Source: Candidatus Uhrbacteria bacterium (GTDB lineage: Bacteria; Patescibacteriota; Patescibacteriia; 2-12-FULL-60-25). From it: DNA of 64,000 nt. The DNA lies in assembly GCA_020854265.1 (NCBI GenBank), contig JADZFU010000004.1, positions 248,001-312,000 on the forward strand, read 5' to 3'. Below, in pieces: positions 17,768 through 26,553 of this stretch; the stretch's first letter is position 1; the number at the start of each line of letters is the position of its first letter. Under the pieces are notes generated by a model, which was not told the DNA's origin, searched no databases, and saw only the letters and a list, made by a program, of their open reading frames with translations. A program made the position numbers and the translations under genes.

Positions 17768-18235
17768 ATGGCAAAGATTTTTTGGATGGAGGATGATGCT
17801 GCCTATGCGGCCATTCTTAAAAAAGCCCTGCATTCAGCCGGCCATGAAGTGGTACACGCATCAAACGGCGAAGACGGTCTCCGCAGGGTGACGGCAGAAG
17901 GCGCGGATCTTATTTTGCTTGATATCGGCTTGCCAGCCAAAGACGGATTTGAAGTATTAGAAGCTTTGAAATCCGGGGAGTCCACCAAGCGGATTCCGGT
18001 GGTCATGCTTTCGCGGCTTTGTTCACGCGAGGATTTGGACCGCTGTTTCGGGCTCGGGTGCGATGAGTATCTGATAAAAACACAACACGGATCTGACGAT
18101 ATCGTGCGGCATATCAACCGCAGACTCGGAGCGGCGGGATTCAGTATCCCGGAGGGACTTGCCGTCGGTGCATTTGTGTCGGTCGGGCTATTGGGTTTTA
18201 TCCTTTTGCTCAGCGTGGCAAATCAGCTACAATAA
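17768..18235 (+). CDS. Response-regulator receiver domain with C-terminal membrane anchor
   Basis: 155 residues. Residues 1-125 form a receiver domain with acidic pocket Glu8/Asp9/Asp10 (WMEDD), phospho-acceptor Asp52 (LLDIGLP), Ser82 (MLSRL) and Lys104 (LIKTQ). Residues about 130-152 are one hydrophobic helix (LAVGAFVSVGLLGFILLLSV). There is no DNA-binding output domain, so the likely output is protein contact at the membrane. It sits between the PilB-like gene and a prepilin, which suggests control of pilus or surface-fibre activity. No histidine kinase is visible nearby. Confidence 0.85.
   Translation: MAKIFWMEDDAAYAAILKKALHSAGHEVVHASNGEDGLRRVTAEGADLILLDIGLPAKDGFEVLEALKSGESTKRIPVVMLSRLCSREDLDRCFGLGCDEYLIKTQHGSDDIVRHINRRLGAAGFSIPEGLAVGAFVSVGLLGFILLLSVANQLQ
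18228..18233 (+). promoter_or_regulatory. -10 box of the prepilin gene
   Basis: TACAAT ends 7 bases before the ATG at 18241, inside the end of the preceding gene. Leaderless start predicted. Confidence 0.5.
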
Positions 18236-18240
18236 TCCAT

Positions 18241-18699
18241 ATGACGTTTCGACGCGCTTTCACCATTCTCGAGATCCTTATCGTGCTCGCCGTTTTTGCC
18301 CTGCTCGCGACGCTCGCGGTTATTTCACTGAATAGCGCCCGTGCCAGCATGCGCGATGCGCAGCGTTTATCGGATATTAGCGTGATGCGGGCGGCGCTAA
18401 GCCAATACTGGCTCGACAAGGCAACGTATCCAGAATCCGACGGAGTCGAGCTTGGCATGCCCGGGACAAATACCGATGTTTTTGGGTCGGCAGGATTTGC
18501 CGGTTCAGCGGATTCAAGCCAAACCCTCTATCTTCAGCGCGTGCCGACAGGACCGCGTAGCGGCGAGTATTATCGTTACAAAGGAAGCTCAAGCGGCTAT
18601 TCGATCCGTTTCAAGACGGAAACACGAACCGATCTTGGTCCCGCGAATGTATATTACGCGCATCAAAGCGGAATAGACGGCGAAGACGTCGAGAAATGA
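18241..18699 (+). CDS. Type IV prepilin-like protein
   Basis: 152 residues. Class III signal MTFRRA|FTILEILIVLAVFALLATLAVISLNSA: short basic leader, Phe at +1, Glu at +5, and a long hydrophobic helix. The -1 residue is Ala instead of the usual Gly. The rest is a globular pilin head with a Tyr/Ser-rich C-terminus. It is presumably processed by the A24 peptidase encoded next (4-base overlap) and assembled into a pilus or pseudopilus. Confidence 0.9.
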   Translation: MTFRRAFTILEILIVLAVFALLATLAVISLNSARASMRDAQRLSDISVMRAALSQYWLDKATYPESDGVELGMPGTNTDVFGSAGFAGSADSSQTLYLQRVPTGPRSGEYYRYKGSSSGYSIRFKTETRTDLGPANVYYAHQSGIDGEDVEK

Positions 18700-19166
18700 A
18701 CTGGCTTGAATTGATTGCGTTGTTTGCGTTTTTTTCATATCTTTTTGCGCTCTCATGGTTTGATTGGAAAAAGAAGCTTTTACCGCTTGAACCAATGTAC
18801 GTGGCGATTGTTTTGTTTTTTTTGCTGCGCGTATTTCAGGGACAAGCGCTTTCATCCTTCATCGGGATACTTGTCGGTGCGGGATTTATCGGGGCTCAAG
18901 TCTGGCTTTCAAAAGGCAAATGGATGGGGAAGGGAGATATTTGGTTTGCGGCGAGTACCGGGGCTTTTTTAGGATGGCCAGGCGAAGGAGTCGCCTTGTA
19001 CCTGACCTATATCGTGGGCGGGAGCATAGCGGTATTGCTGCTCATTACCGGTATCTATAAGCGCGGCATGCGCATCCCATTTGCTCCGTTTTTGACTTTG
19101 GGAGCTGTTTTGTCGGTGTTGTGGGGATCCAAAATCAGCCAGTGGTTTGCGGAGCGTTTGTCGTAG
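18696..19166 (+). CDS. Prepilin peptidase (A24 family), short form
   Basis: 156 residues, several membrane helices. The two catalytic aspartates of A24 peptidases are visible: LSWFDWKKKLLP (near residue 23) and the GKGDIWFAA GD motif. The N-terminal cysteine-rich methylase domain of full-length PilD is missing, so it should cleave but perhaps not methylate prepilins. Coupled to the prepilin gene by an ATGA overlap. Confidence 0.85.
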   Translation: MNWLELIALFAFFSYLFALSWFDWKKKLLPLEPMYVAIVLFFLLRVFQGQALSSFIGILVGAGFIGAQVWLSKGKWMGKGDIWFAASTGAFLGWPGEGVALYLTYIVGGSIAVLLLITGIYKRGMRIPFAPFLTLGAVLSVLWGSKISQWFAERLS

Positions 19167-19182
19167 GGTAGGATATACAGCG

Positions 19183-21162
19183 ATGAATAAAACGGAAGCG
19201 AAGGAGCGTATACGCAAATTACGCGAACAAATCGCCAAATATCGATACGAATACCACGTGCTCGACAGGCTTTCGATTTCTGAAGCGGCTTTGGACTCGC
19301 TCAAACACGAGCTTTACAAACTGGAGCAGGAACATCCGGAATTGATAACCAAGGACTCGCCCACGCAGCGTGTAGCTGGTAAGGCGCTTGAAGGCTTCAA
19401 AAAGGTGACGCACCGCATCCCGATGCTTTCGATTGAAGATGTCTTTTCCCGCGAAGAAGCAGATGAGTGGCTGGTCCGCATCCAAAAACTCGAGCCGCGC
19501 AGCCATTTCGATTTTTTTGCAGAAATTAAAATGGACGGTTTGGCTGTTTCACTCGTGTATGAAGACGGGCAATTTGTCGAGGGCTCTACTCGCGGGGACG
19601 GACGAGTTGGCGAAGATGTGACACAGAATCTACGAACAATAGAAGCTATCCCGCTTTCGCTCCGGAAGCCGGTCCGTGGCCGTATTGAGATCCGCGGCGA
19701 GGTTTACATGACAAAATCCCAGCTGAAAAAGCTGAATGCCTCGTTGAAAAAGCGAGGGGAGAGCGAGCTCGCCAATCCGCGCAATGCGGCAGCCGGATCT
19801 ATCCGCCAGCTTGATGCAAATTTAGTTGCCGAGCGCGGATTGTCGTTTTATGGATATGCCCTGATTGCAGATCTCGGAACATCTACGCATGCAGAGGCGC
19901 ATCGGATGCTTGCCGAGCTTGGCATTCCGCAAAATCCGCTCAATCGACACTGCAAATCATTGGATGAGGTCGAGAAATTCCATGCCGAGATCTACAAGAA
20001 ACGCGACAAGCTTGATTATTGGTGCGATGGCATTGTCGTAAACGTGAATGACGATCGATTGTTCGAGCGGCTCGGCGTGGTCGGAAAAACACCGCGCGCC
20101 ATGATTGCGTGGAAGTTTCCGGCAGAACAAGCAACAACTATCGTCCGCGATATTCAAGTGAATGTCGGCCGGACAGGCGTGTTGACTCCCGTAGCTGTCA
20201 TGGACCCGGTTCTTGTCCAAGGCACGACGGTGACGCATGCATCGCTTCACAACGAGGACGAGATACGCCGGCTGGGTTTGAAAATCGGCGATACCGTGAT
20301 CATCGAAAAAGCAGGGGACATTATTCCGAAAGTCATCCAGGTTTTACCGAAATTCAGATCGGGAAAAGAAAAGGAATTCCACATGCCCAAAAAATGTCCG
20401 ATGTGCGGATCTCCGGTCGAACGCAAACACGGAGAGGTTGCAGTCATGTGTACCAATCGCGGATGTTTTGCCCAGCAGCTCGCGCATCTGCTCCACCTTG
20501 TTTATGCGTTTGATATGCGCGGACTAGGCGAAAAAATCGCAGAGCAGCTGATCCAAAAAGGATTGGTCCATGAGCCGGCCGATATATTCAAGCTCGAGCC
20601 TGGCGACTTTTTACAGCTAGAAGGGTTTGCCGAAGTTTCAGCAAATAAGCTGCACAAAGAAATTCAGGCACATACCGAGATCGGACTCGGCCGTTTCATC
20701 AACGGCCTCGGTATCCGACATGTGGGAGAAGAAACTGCCGAAGATTTGGCGGCAGCATTCGGATCAATTGAAAAACTCAGACAAGCCACACTTGATGAGC
20801 TGTTGGCAATCGACGGGATCGGGCAAGTAGTGGCAGAATCCATTGTTGAGCATTTTAAAGACCATAAATATACAAAAGAGCTTGATCATCTGCTTGAAGT
20901 CGTGCGTGTAAAGCATGCAACCAAACCAAAAAAAGGTCCGCTCACGGGTACATCCTGGGTCATCACGGGAACGCTCGATTCATTGTCTCGAGAAGAAGCA
21001 AAAACCCGCATCAAATCCCTGGGCGGCGAAGTTGGCGAATCTGTTTCGAAGAACACGACATATCTCGTTGTAGGAGCCGAACCGGGATCAAAATACGACA
21101 AAGCAAAAAAACTCGGGGTAGAAATCCTCGATGAAAAACAGTTTTTAAAAAAGCTCTCCTGA
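19183..21162 (+). CDS. ligA: NAD-dependent DNA ligase LigA
   Basis: Seals nicks in replication and repair, 659 residues. Start at MNKTEAKERI (the track start at 19147 lies inside the preceding gene). Domain Ia helices are followed by adenylation motif AEIKMDGLAVSL (Lys near 115), an OB domain, a four-Cys zinc finger CPMCGSP...CTNRGC near residues 405-428, HhH repeats and a C-terminal BRCT domain (TSWVITGTLDSLSREEAKTRI). Full length. Confidence 0.97.
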   Translation: MNKTEAKERIRKLREQIAKYRYEYHVLDRLSISEAALDSLKHELYKLEQEHPELITKDSPTQRVAGKALEGFKKVTHRIPMLSIEDVFSREEADEWLVRIQKLEPRSHFDFFAEIKMDGLAVSLVYEDGQFVEGSTRGDGRVGEDVTQNLRTIEAIPLSLRKPVRGRIEIRGEVYMTKSQLKKLNASLKKRGESELANPRNAAAGSIRQLDANLVAERGLSFYGYALIADLGTSTHAEAHRMLAELGIPQNPLNRHCKSLDEVEKFHAEIYKKRDKLDYWCDGIVVNVNDDRLFERLGVVGKTPRAMIAWKFPAEQATTIVRDIQVNVGRTGVLTPVAVMDPVLVQGTTVTHASLHNEDEIRRLGLKIGDTVIIEKAGDIIPKVIQVLPKFRSGKEKEFHMPKKCPMCGSPVERKHGEVAVMCTNRGCFAQQLAHLLHLVYAFDMRGLGEKIAEQLIQKGLVHEPADIFKLEPGDFLQLEGFAEVSANKLHKEIQAHTEIGLGRFINGLGIRHVGEETAEDLAAAFGSIEKLRQATLDELLAIDGIGQVVAESIVEHFKDHKYTKELDHLLEVVRVKHATKPKKGPLTGTSWVITGTLDSLSREEAKTRIKSLGGEVGESVSKNTTYLVVGAEPGSKYDKAKKLGVEILDEKQFLKKLS

Positions 21163-21180
21163 CGGAGAGCTTTGTTTTTT
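21147..21180 (+). terminator. ligA terminator
   Basis: AAAAAAGCTCTCC-tgac-GGAGAGCTTTgTTTTTT. The ligA stop codon (TGA) lies in the loop. The convergent gene stops at 21180. Confidence 0.85.
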
Positions 21181-22568
21181 TACCTTACGTAGATGACGGG
21201 GCTTAGGCTGCTCAAGACACGTTCGCCATTTCGGTCATAGAGGACAACTTCATATTGTATGGCGCTGTTCAAACTGGTTACAGGGAAGGCTGCCGTACAT
21301 GTGCCGCTATTTTGACACATGAACTCGAGTTTGTTTGTGCCGGCTTCGATAATGTGAATTTGATTTCCGTAATAGTCCCAGTTTCCGACATGATTGGCAT
21401 TAATGGTCAGGGTGACGTTTTCGCCACGGTTGACGAGGATTTTATCGCTTTCCGCAACCAGACCCGTAACACGGTTTTCGCCGTATTCCGACGAAACCGG
21501 CCGTGTACCTGTTTCTGCCAATTTCATGAATTCATCCGGCGTGAGGAATGGAGTCGGCGGGATGACGGGTGCGCCGTCATCTACAAGGAAGCTCATGCCT
21601 CCGTTTACACGCATGGTCATTGTTGATGAAACTTTACAGTCATATTTGCTCGTACGCGTATTCCATGTGCAGTCATTTTTTTGCTGTTCGACCATGCTGC
21701 CGCCAAATTCGATACGTTCAACGCGTACTTTTGGCACATTCACATTCGCGACCATGGCGAAACGGTTTAACTGGGTCCGCAATGTTGCATAACGCGTATT
21801 TATGTCGCGAATGGCTTGCGTGCGATAGCTGTCGCGGGGGAGTCTGCGGATTTCCAAATTTTGAACGGCATTGATAAATGCAGGGTTGATACGGAAGCGC
21901 AGGCGGCGGATTTCTTCACCCGAGGCGTTTCTCCAGGTTTTTTCTACGCGCGTGACCGAGAGGATGGGCGTGCGTTCAAGCTGTTTCCATTCAGCCGTGC
22001 TGACTCCGGTAAGTTCTTCAAGGGTTTTGGTGTCGGGAAGGGTGCGGATTTCACTCAAGCCCTGAGTCAGGTCATCCAATTCGAGAGAGGTGCCGACCCA
22101 TACGCCAATAAGCGGCGTTGGATCAAAGCCTGCCTCCTTTTTTGCATATTCGATGATACCGGACGGAATGTTTACGACACGGATATAGGCCATTTTATCT
22201 ACGATTTTCCATTCAGCCGTAATTGGTCCGTTCCATGCGATCGGAGCCACGCTCAGAAAAGATCCTCCGGTGAGTTCGATCGAGAGTCGGCCTTCGTTTT
22301 GTGAAAGCTTCGGATCGGTATTGGGTATGGAGCGTACGCGGAAGCCGATTTTTGAATTCATTGACAATGCTTCGTCTGCGCCGCTTTTGCCGACAGGCTT
22401 TATCTCGACATCGTAGCGGAACTCGCCTTCGACGCGGCTCGGTGCGCGTTCGTTGATGTTTAGGAATGCCTTATTTAGAAGCTGGGTATTGGTGAGCGGT
22501 GCGGCAATCGCTCCGATCGGGAATGCGATAAGCGTCAAGGCGCCAAGTACGGTTTTGCGTAGATTCAT
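21180..22568 (-). CDS. Secreted protein of unknown function
   Basis: 462 residues. Cleavable-looking signal peptide MNLRKTVLGALTLIAFPIGAIAA near residues 1-23. The large middle part is reminiscent of secreted CPR proteins that compare model-like domains, but no family is certain. The C-terminus (about 370-462) looks like an Ig-like beta domain with a Cys pair FMCQNSGTCTAAF. Presumably extracytoplasmic. Transcribed alone, with ligA converging on it and gatC divergent. Confidence 0.75.
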   Translation of the reverse strand: MNLRKTVLGALTLIAFPIGAIAAPLTNTQLLNKAFLNINERAPSRVEGEFRYDVEIKPVGKSGADEALSMNSKIGFRVRSIPNTDPKLSQNEGRLSIELTGGSFLSVAPIAWNGPITAEWKIVDKMAYIRVVNIPSGIIEYAKKEAGFDPTPLIGVWVGTSLELDDLTQGLSEIRTLPDTKTLEELTGVSTAEWKQLERTPILSVTRVEKTWRNASGEEIRRLRFRINPAFINAVQNLEIRRLPRDSYRTQAIRDINTRYATLRTQLNRFAMVANVNVPKVRVERIEFGGSMVEQQKNDCTWNTRTSKYDCKVSSTMTMRVNGGMSFLVDDGAPVIPPTPFLTPDEFMKLAETGTRPVSSEYGENRVTGLVAESDKILVNRGENVTLTINANHVGNWDYYGNQIHIIEAGTNKLEFMCQNSGTCTAAFPVTSLNSAIQYEVVLYDRNGERVLSSLSPVIYVR

Positions 22569-22611
22569 ATGGACATAGGCTATCAGGATTGATCAAATAC
22601 TCAAATAGGCT

Positions 22612-22617
22612 TATTCT
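22612..22617 (+). promoter_or_regulatory. -10 box of gatC
   Basis: TATTCT ends 9 bases before the gatC ATG. Leaderless start predicted. Confidence 0.45.
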
Positions 22618-22626
22618 AGCCTCGAT

Positions 22627-22932
22627 ATGGCACTCTCACGCGAAGATGTGAAACGGTTGGCCGAACTATCCCGTTTGGCACTCACCGAAGAAGAAATGGA
22701 GCGCATGGAACAGACGCTGGATCCTGTTCTTGAATACGTCGGCCGCTTGGCAAAGCTCGATACGAGCGGAGTCCCGGAGGCCGAGGAATGGTCGGATGCG
22801 CTGCCTCCGCTCCGTGCCGACGAAGCGCACCGTGCAAGTCCGGAAACAAGAAAAGCCATTCTCTCAAATTTCCCGGACAAAGCCGGAGACGCCCTGCGCG
22901 TGCCGGGGGTATTTGAAAAACCAAAAGGCTGA
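22627..22932 (+). CDS. gatC: Asp/Glu-tRNA amidotransferase subunit C
   Basis: 101 residues. Begins MALSREDVKRLAELSRLALTEEEMERM, the GatC signature. It wraps around GatA and GatB in the enzyme that converts Glu-tRNA(Gln), or Asp-tRNA(Asn), to the amide form. gatA follows after one base; gatB is not in the window. Confidence 0.95.
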   Translation: MALSREDVKRLAELSRLALTEEEMERMEQTLDPVLEYVGRLAKLDTSGVPEAEEWSDALPPLRADEAHRASPETRKAILSNFPDKAGDALRVPGVFEKPKG

Positions 22933-22933
22933 T

Positions 22934-24358
22934 ATGACCGATTTTTTGAAATTGAATTTGAAACAGCTTTCGGACGGGCTGGCCGCCGGACAATTTTCGT
23001 CCACGGAGATCACCAAAGCCTTTCTCCAACAAATCCGCGGACGCGATATCTCCGTGCATGCATTTTTGGACGTATTTGAGGGCACGGCACTCGATGATGC
23101 GCATGCTTCGGACGAGCGGCGTGCGGCTGGAAAGAGCTTGGGAGCTTTGGACGGTATCCCGCTCGCGATCAAAGATAATATTTTGATTCAGGACCAGCGT
23201 GCTACTGCCGGCTCCAAGATCCTGGCAAATTATCGCGCGGCTTATGATGCGACCGTCATCTCTTCACTAAAAAAACAAGGGAGCGTATTCCTCGGAAAAA
23301 CAAACATGGACGAATTTGCCATGGGATCTTCCACGGAGCGGTCTGCATACGGCCCGACAAAAAACCCGTATGATCTTGCGCGTGTTCCCGGCGGATCATC
23401 GGGCGGAAGCGCCGCGGCTGTTGCGGCAGAAATGGCGCCAGCTGCACTCGGGTCGGATACGGGCGGATCAATCCGGCAACCGGCAAGTTTTTGCGGCATT
23501 GTCGGTTTCAAGCCGAGTTATGGTGCCGTTTCCCGATCCGGTCTCATGGCCATGGCTTCATCGCTCGATCAAATCGGACCAATGACCAAGACCGTAGAGG
23601 ATGCTGCGATGCTGTTTGACGCGATCCGCGGAACGGATGTGCTGGACCAGACGACGCAAGAAATCCCGTTTTCATTCGAAGCAAAACAAAGCATGGCAGG
23701 GATACGTATCGGTGTACCAAAACAGGCATGGGGCGAGGGGATGACGCCCGGCGTTCGTGCCCAGTCGGAAGCGGCCTTGGCTGTAGCCGAGCGCATGGGT
23801 GCGAAGCTCGTTGATATCGATTTGCCATATGCAGCCGAGGCCTTGGCCGTGTACTACGTATTGATGCCATGCGAGGTTTCGGCCAATCTTTCGCGTTTTG
23901 ACGGCATGCGGTATGGCGTACGGGATGCAGGACTCCCGCTCATCGAAACCTATATGCAGTCGCGCGAACACGGACTTGGCGAAGAAGTACGTCGACGCAT
24001 CATGCTCGGGACGTACGCATTATCGAAAGGATATTACGATGCGTACTATCGCCAAGCGAGACGCGTGCAGACCTTGATCCGCCGTGCGTACCGCGATGCG
24101 TTCAAGAATGTGGATTTGATCGCTACGCCCACGGCGCCATCCATCGCTTTTAGACTGGGAGAAAAATTATCCGATCCGCTCGCAATGTATCTTGAGGACG
24201 TGTATACCGTCGGTGTTAACGTCGCAGGACTGCCGGCCATTTCCATTCCATGCGGATTGGATGATGGTTTGCCGGTGGGCTTCCAACTTATCGGCGCAAT
24301 GGGAGGAGATGGCGCGGTGCTTTCCAATGCCCACGTCCTTGAACAGGCGCTCGCATAA
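22934..24358 (+). CDS. gatA: Glu/Asp-tRNA amidotransferase subunit A
   Basis: Amidase-signature enzyme that makes ammonia from glutamine, 474 residues from MTDFLKLNLKQ (the track start at 22730 overlaps gatC and is not credible). Seen: the catalytic Lys in GIPLAIKDNI, the glycine-serine loop PGGSSGGSAAAVAA and LGSDTGGSIRQPASFCGIVGFKPSYG, giving the Ser-cisSer-Lys triad. Full length. Confidence 0.97.
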   Translation: MTDFLKLNLKQLSDGLAAGQFSSTEITKAFLQQIRGRDISVHAFLDVFEGTALDDAHASDERRAAGKSLGALDGIPLAIKDNILIQDQRATAGSKILANYRAAYDATVISSLKKQGSVFLGKTNMDEFAMGSSTERSAYGPTKNPYDLARVPGGSSGGSAAAVAAEMAPAALGSDTGGSIRQPASFCGIVGFKPSYGAVSRSGLMAMASSLDQIGPMTKTVEDAAMLFDAIRGTDVLDQTTQEIPFSFEAKQSMAGIRIGVPKQAWGEGMTPGVRAQSEAALAVAERMGAKLVDIDLPYAAEALAVYYVLMPCEVSANLSRFDGMRYGVRDAGLPLIETYMQSREHGLGEEVRRRIMLGTYALSKGYYDAYYRQARRVQTLIRRAYRDAFKNVDLIATPTAPSIAFRLGEKLSDPLAMYLEDVYTVGVNVAGLPAISIPCGLDDGLPVGFQLIGAMGGDGAVLSNAHVLEQALA

Positions 24359-24363
24359 TCACC

Positions 24364-24852
24364 ATGCTGCAATTTATTCCCATCTCGAATACAGCTGTAA
24401 CCGAACCGGTTTCGAGCGGGATTGGCGTTCCCTCCATGATTGTCTTCATTGCTGTTCTCGCGGCCTTCGTGATTGCCGGGTTTGTATTTGCTGCCATTCT
24501 CCGTTCGGTTCGTGTGCGGGAAACCGACGGATTGAATCGAAAAAAAATCCGCGAGACTTGGATGGAGATCGAAAAAACATCCGGCATGGGTCTTATGGGC
24601 GCAAAGCTATCCGTTATCGAAGCCGATAAATTACTGGATACGGTTTTGCGGGACATGCATATCCCTGGAGAGACCATGGGAGAACGTCTCAAAATGGCTG
24701 CGTATCGTTACCGATCCATTAGCGATGTCTGGCCGGCGCACAAGCTTCGCAACCAGCTGGTGCATGATTCGACTTTGGAGTTATCCACCGGGCAGGCAAA
24801 GCGCGCTGTCAAAGATTTTGAACGTGCGTTAAAGCATTTGGGAGCACTATGA
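24364..24852 (+). CDS. Single-pass membrane protein, unknown family
   Basis: 162 residues. A short N-terminal outside part, one membrane helix (about 25-48, SMIVFIAVLAAFVIAGFVFAAIL), then a cytoplasmic helical domain with LSVIEADKLLDTVLRDMHIPGETMGERLK and WPAHKLRNQLVHD. The HKLRNxLVH pattern is reminiscent of HEPN-like or Abi-type helices, but I cannot assign it. Overlaps lgt by ATGA. Confidence 0.7.
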   Translation: MLQFIPISNTAVTEPVSSGIGVPSMIVFIAVLAAFVIAGFVFAAILRSVRVRETDGLNRKKIRETWMEIEKTSGMGLMGAKLSVIEADKLLDTVLRDMHIPGETMGERLKMAAYRYRSISDVWPAHKLRNQLVHDSTLELSTGQAKRAVKDFERALKHLGAL

Positions 24853-25577
24853 TTCCGTGGATCGAATCCCATATGATAGGCCCGTTTCAGACATGGGGCC
24901 TGTTTGTTGCCGCAGGATACGCATTAGGTACTTATATCGCATATCGCAGGGCTATTCAGAAAAAACAGGATCCGCAGAAGGTATTGGATTTGGCATTTTG
25001 GATGTTTATCGGAGCATTTTTAGGCGCGAGGATTTTTCATGTCTTGTTTTATGATTTTGATCATTACCTTCAATTTCCTTTGGATGCGATTGATCCGCGC
25101 AAACCGGGATTTTCCATGTTTGGCGGACTGCTTGGGGGCGCGGCGGTTTTTACATGGATCGTGAAGCGGCACGCGCTGGACTGGATTTCGTATGCGGACA
25201 CCATCATGTGGGGAGTTCCATGGGGCTGCGGTGTTGGCCGTATCGGCTGTTTTTTGATCCATGACCATCCCGGGACGCTTACGAATTTTATTTTGGGAGT
25301 GAAATATCCTGACGGAGAAACGCGGCATGACCATGGCTTGTATTTGTCTTTGATAGGATTCGCAACCGGTTTATGGTTTTTGTGGCTGAACCGCAAGCAG
25401 CGTCATCCTGGTTTTTGGCTCGGTGCGTATATGATCGTAGAGGGATTCTCCCGTTTCGGTTTGGATTTCTTACGTTCGGTTGATGCTACGTATTTTGGAC
25501 TTACCCCTACGCAGTATTTGGCTATGCCGATGCTCGCTATCGGTATTTGGCTAGTCATGAAAGTAAAAAAATCGTAG
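24849..25577 (+). CDS. lgt: Prolipoprotein diacylglyceryl transferase Lgt
   Basis: First enzyme of lipoprotein maturation; moves diacylglycerol from phosphatidylglycerol to the lipobox Cys. 242 residues, about seven membrane helices. Seen: the helix PFQTWGLFVAAGYALGTYIAYRRA, SMFGGLLGGAAVF and the signature region GVGRIGCFLIHDHPGTLTNFILGVKYPDGETRHD. The usual GRxGNFxNxExxG reads GRIGCFLIHDHPG, a divergence also expected in CPR. Its end overlaps the -10 of trxB. Confidence 0.9.
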   Translation: MIPWIESHMIGPFQTWGLFVAAGYALGTYIAYRRAIQKKQDPQKVLDLAFWMFIGAFLGARIFHVLFYDFDHYLQFPLDAIDPRKPGFSMFGGLLGGAAVFTWIVKRHALDWISYADTIMWGVPWGCGVGRIGCFLIHDHPGTLTNFILGVKYPDGETRHDHGLYLSLIGFATGLWFLWLNRKQRHPGFWLGAYMIVEGFSRFGLDFLRSVDATYFGLTPTQYLAMPMLAIGIWLVMKVKKS

Positions 25578-25580
25578 AAT
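25575..25580 (+). promoter_or_regulatory. -10 box of trxB
   Basis: TAGAAT ends 6 bases before the ATG at 25587 and overlaps the lgt stop codon. Leaderless start predicted. Confidence 0.5.
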
Positions 25581-25586
25581 CTACCC

Positions 25587-26498
25587 ATGTTCGATGTCGT
25601 GATTGTAGGCGGAGGGCCGGCGGGAATGGCTGCTGCCGTTTATTTGGCGCGTCAAAAATTATCCTTTGCCATGTTCTCCGGTGTTTTAGGAGGGCAGGCT
25701 ATTTGGTCATCGGATGTCGAGAATTACCTTGGCGTTCATCATGTCAGCGGTATCCAGCTCGTCGAGTTATTCCAAAAGCATCTTGATGATTATAAAAAAG
25801 CGATGGACTTGCACGAGGACGAGCTTGTCACGAGTATTACGCGCGGCCAAGGGAGTTTTATTATTGAAACCGCCAAAGGGGCATATCATTCCAAAACCGT
25901 ATTGATTACGACTGGTTCGGATCATAGAAAATTGAATATCCCGGGCGAAGATACGTATTTCATGAAAGGCGTGACGTATTGTGCAACGTGTGATGCGCCG
26001 TTATTTGCCGGTAAGAGGGTGTTTGTGATCGGAGGAGGAAACTCCGCAATGGATGCCGCGCTTTTTTTGGAAAAATATACGAAGGACGTGCATCTCGTAA
26101 CCGTGAATGCCGAATTGAGCGGCGATGCCGTATTAAAACGAAAATGCGAGACGAGCCCGTCAATCAAGGTGCTTCCAAATACCAAAACCGTTCGTTTTGA
26201 GGGGAAGGATATGCTAGAGAATATCGTGTTGATGAAAGACGGAAAAGAATTTATTGAACCAGCGGACGGTGTTTTTATTGAAATCGGGCTGATTCCGCAA
26301 TCCGGCTTTATCGACTTTGTCCAAAAAGACAAACGGGAACAAATTATTATCGACAAACATGGCAGAACATCGGTCGAAGGTATTTGGTCGGCTGGAGATG
26401 TGACCGATGTTACCGAAAAGCAGATTTCCGTCGCGGTCGGCGAGGGGAGCAAGGCGGCGATCGATATTATCAGGTATCTCCAATCAAGCCAGAAATGA
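25587..26498 (+). CDS. trxB: Thioredoxin reductase
   Basis: FAD/NADPH disulfide reductase, 303 residues. N-terminal FAD motif GGGPAGMAAAVYLARQ, redox pair CATC (near residue 132), NAD(P)H motif GGGNSAMDAALFLEK and C-terminal FAD motif GIWSAGDVTD. It regenerates thioredoxin-like proteins such as the glutaredoxin-like protein at 1158. Two extracytoplasmic thioredoxin-fold genes follow, but a direct electron link to them is not shown. Confidence 0.95.
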   Translation: MFDVVIVGGGPAGMAAAVYLARQKLSFAMFSGVLGGQAIWSSDVENYLGVHHVSGIQLVELFQKHLDDYKKAMDLHEDELVTSITRGQGSFIIETAKGAYHSKTVLITTGSDHRKLNIPGEDTYFMKGVTYCATCDAPLFAGKRVFVIGGGNSAMDAALFLEKYTKDVHLVTVNAELSGDAVLKRKCETSPSIKVLPNTKTVRFEGKDMLENIVLMKDGKEFIEPADGVFIEIGLIPQSGFIDFVQKDKREQIIIDKHGRTSVEGIWSAGDVTDVTEKQISVAVGEGSKAAIDIIRYLQSSQK

Positions 26499-26553
26499 AA
26501 GATGAGTCGGATTTTTGCGTATTACGTGACGGCATGCCATTCTTTCGCTACCT

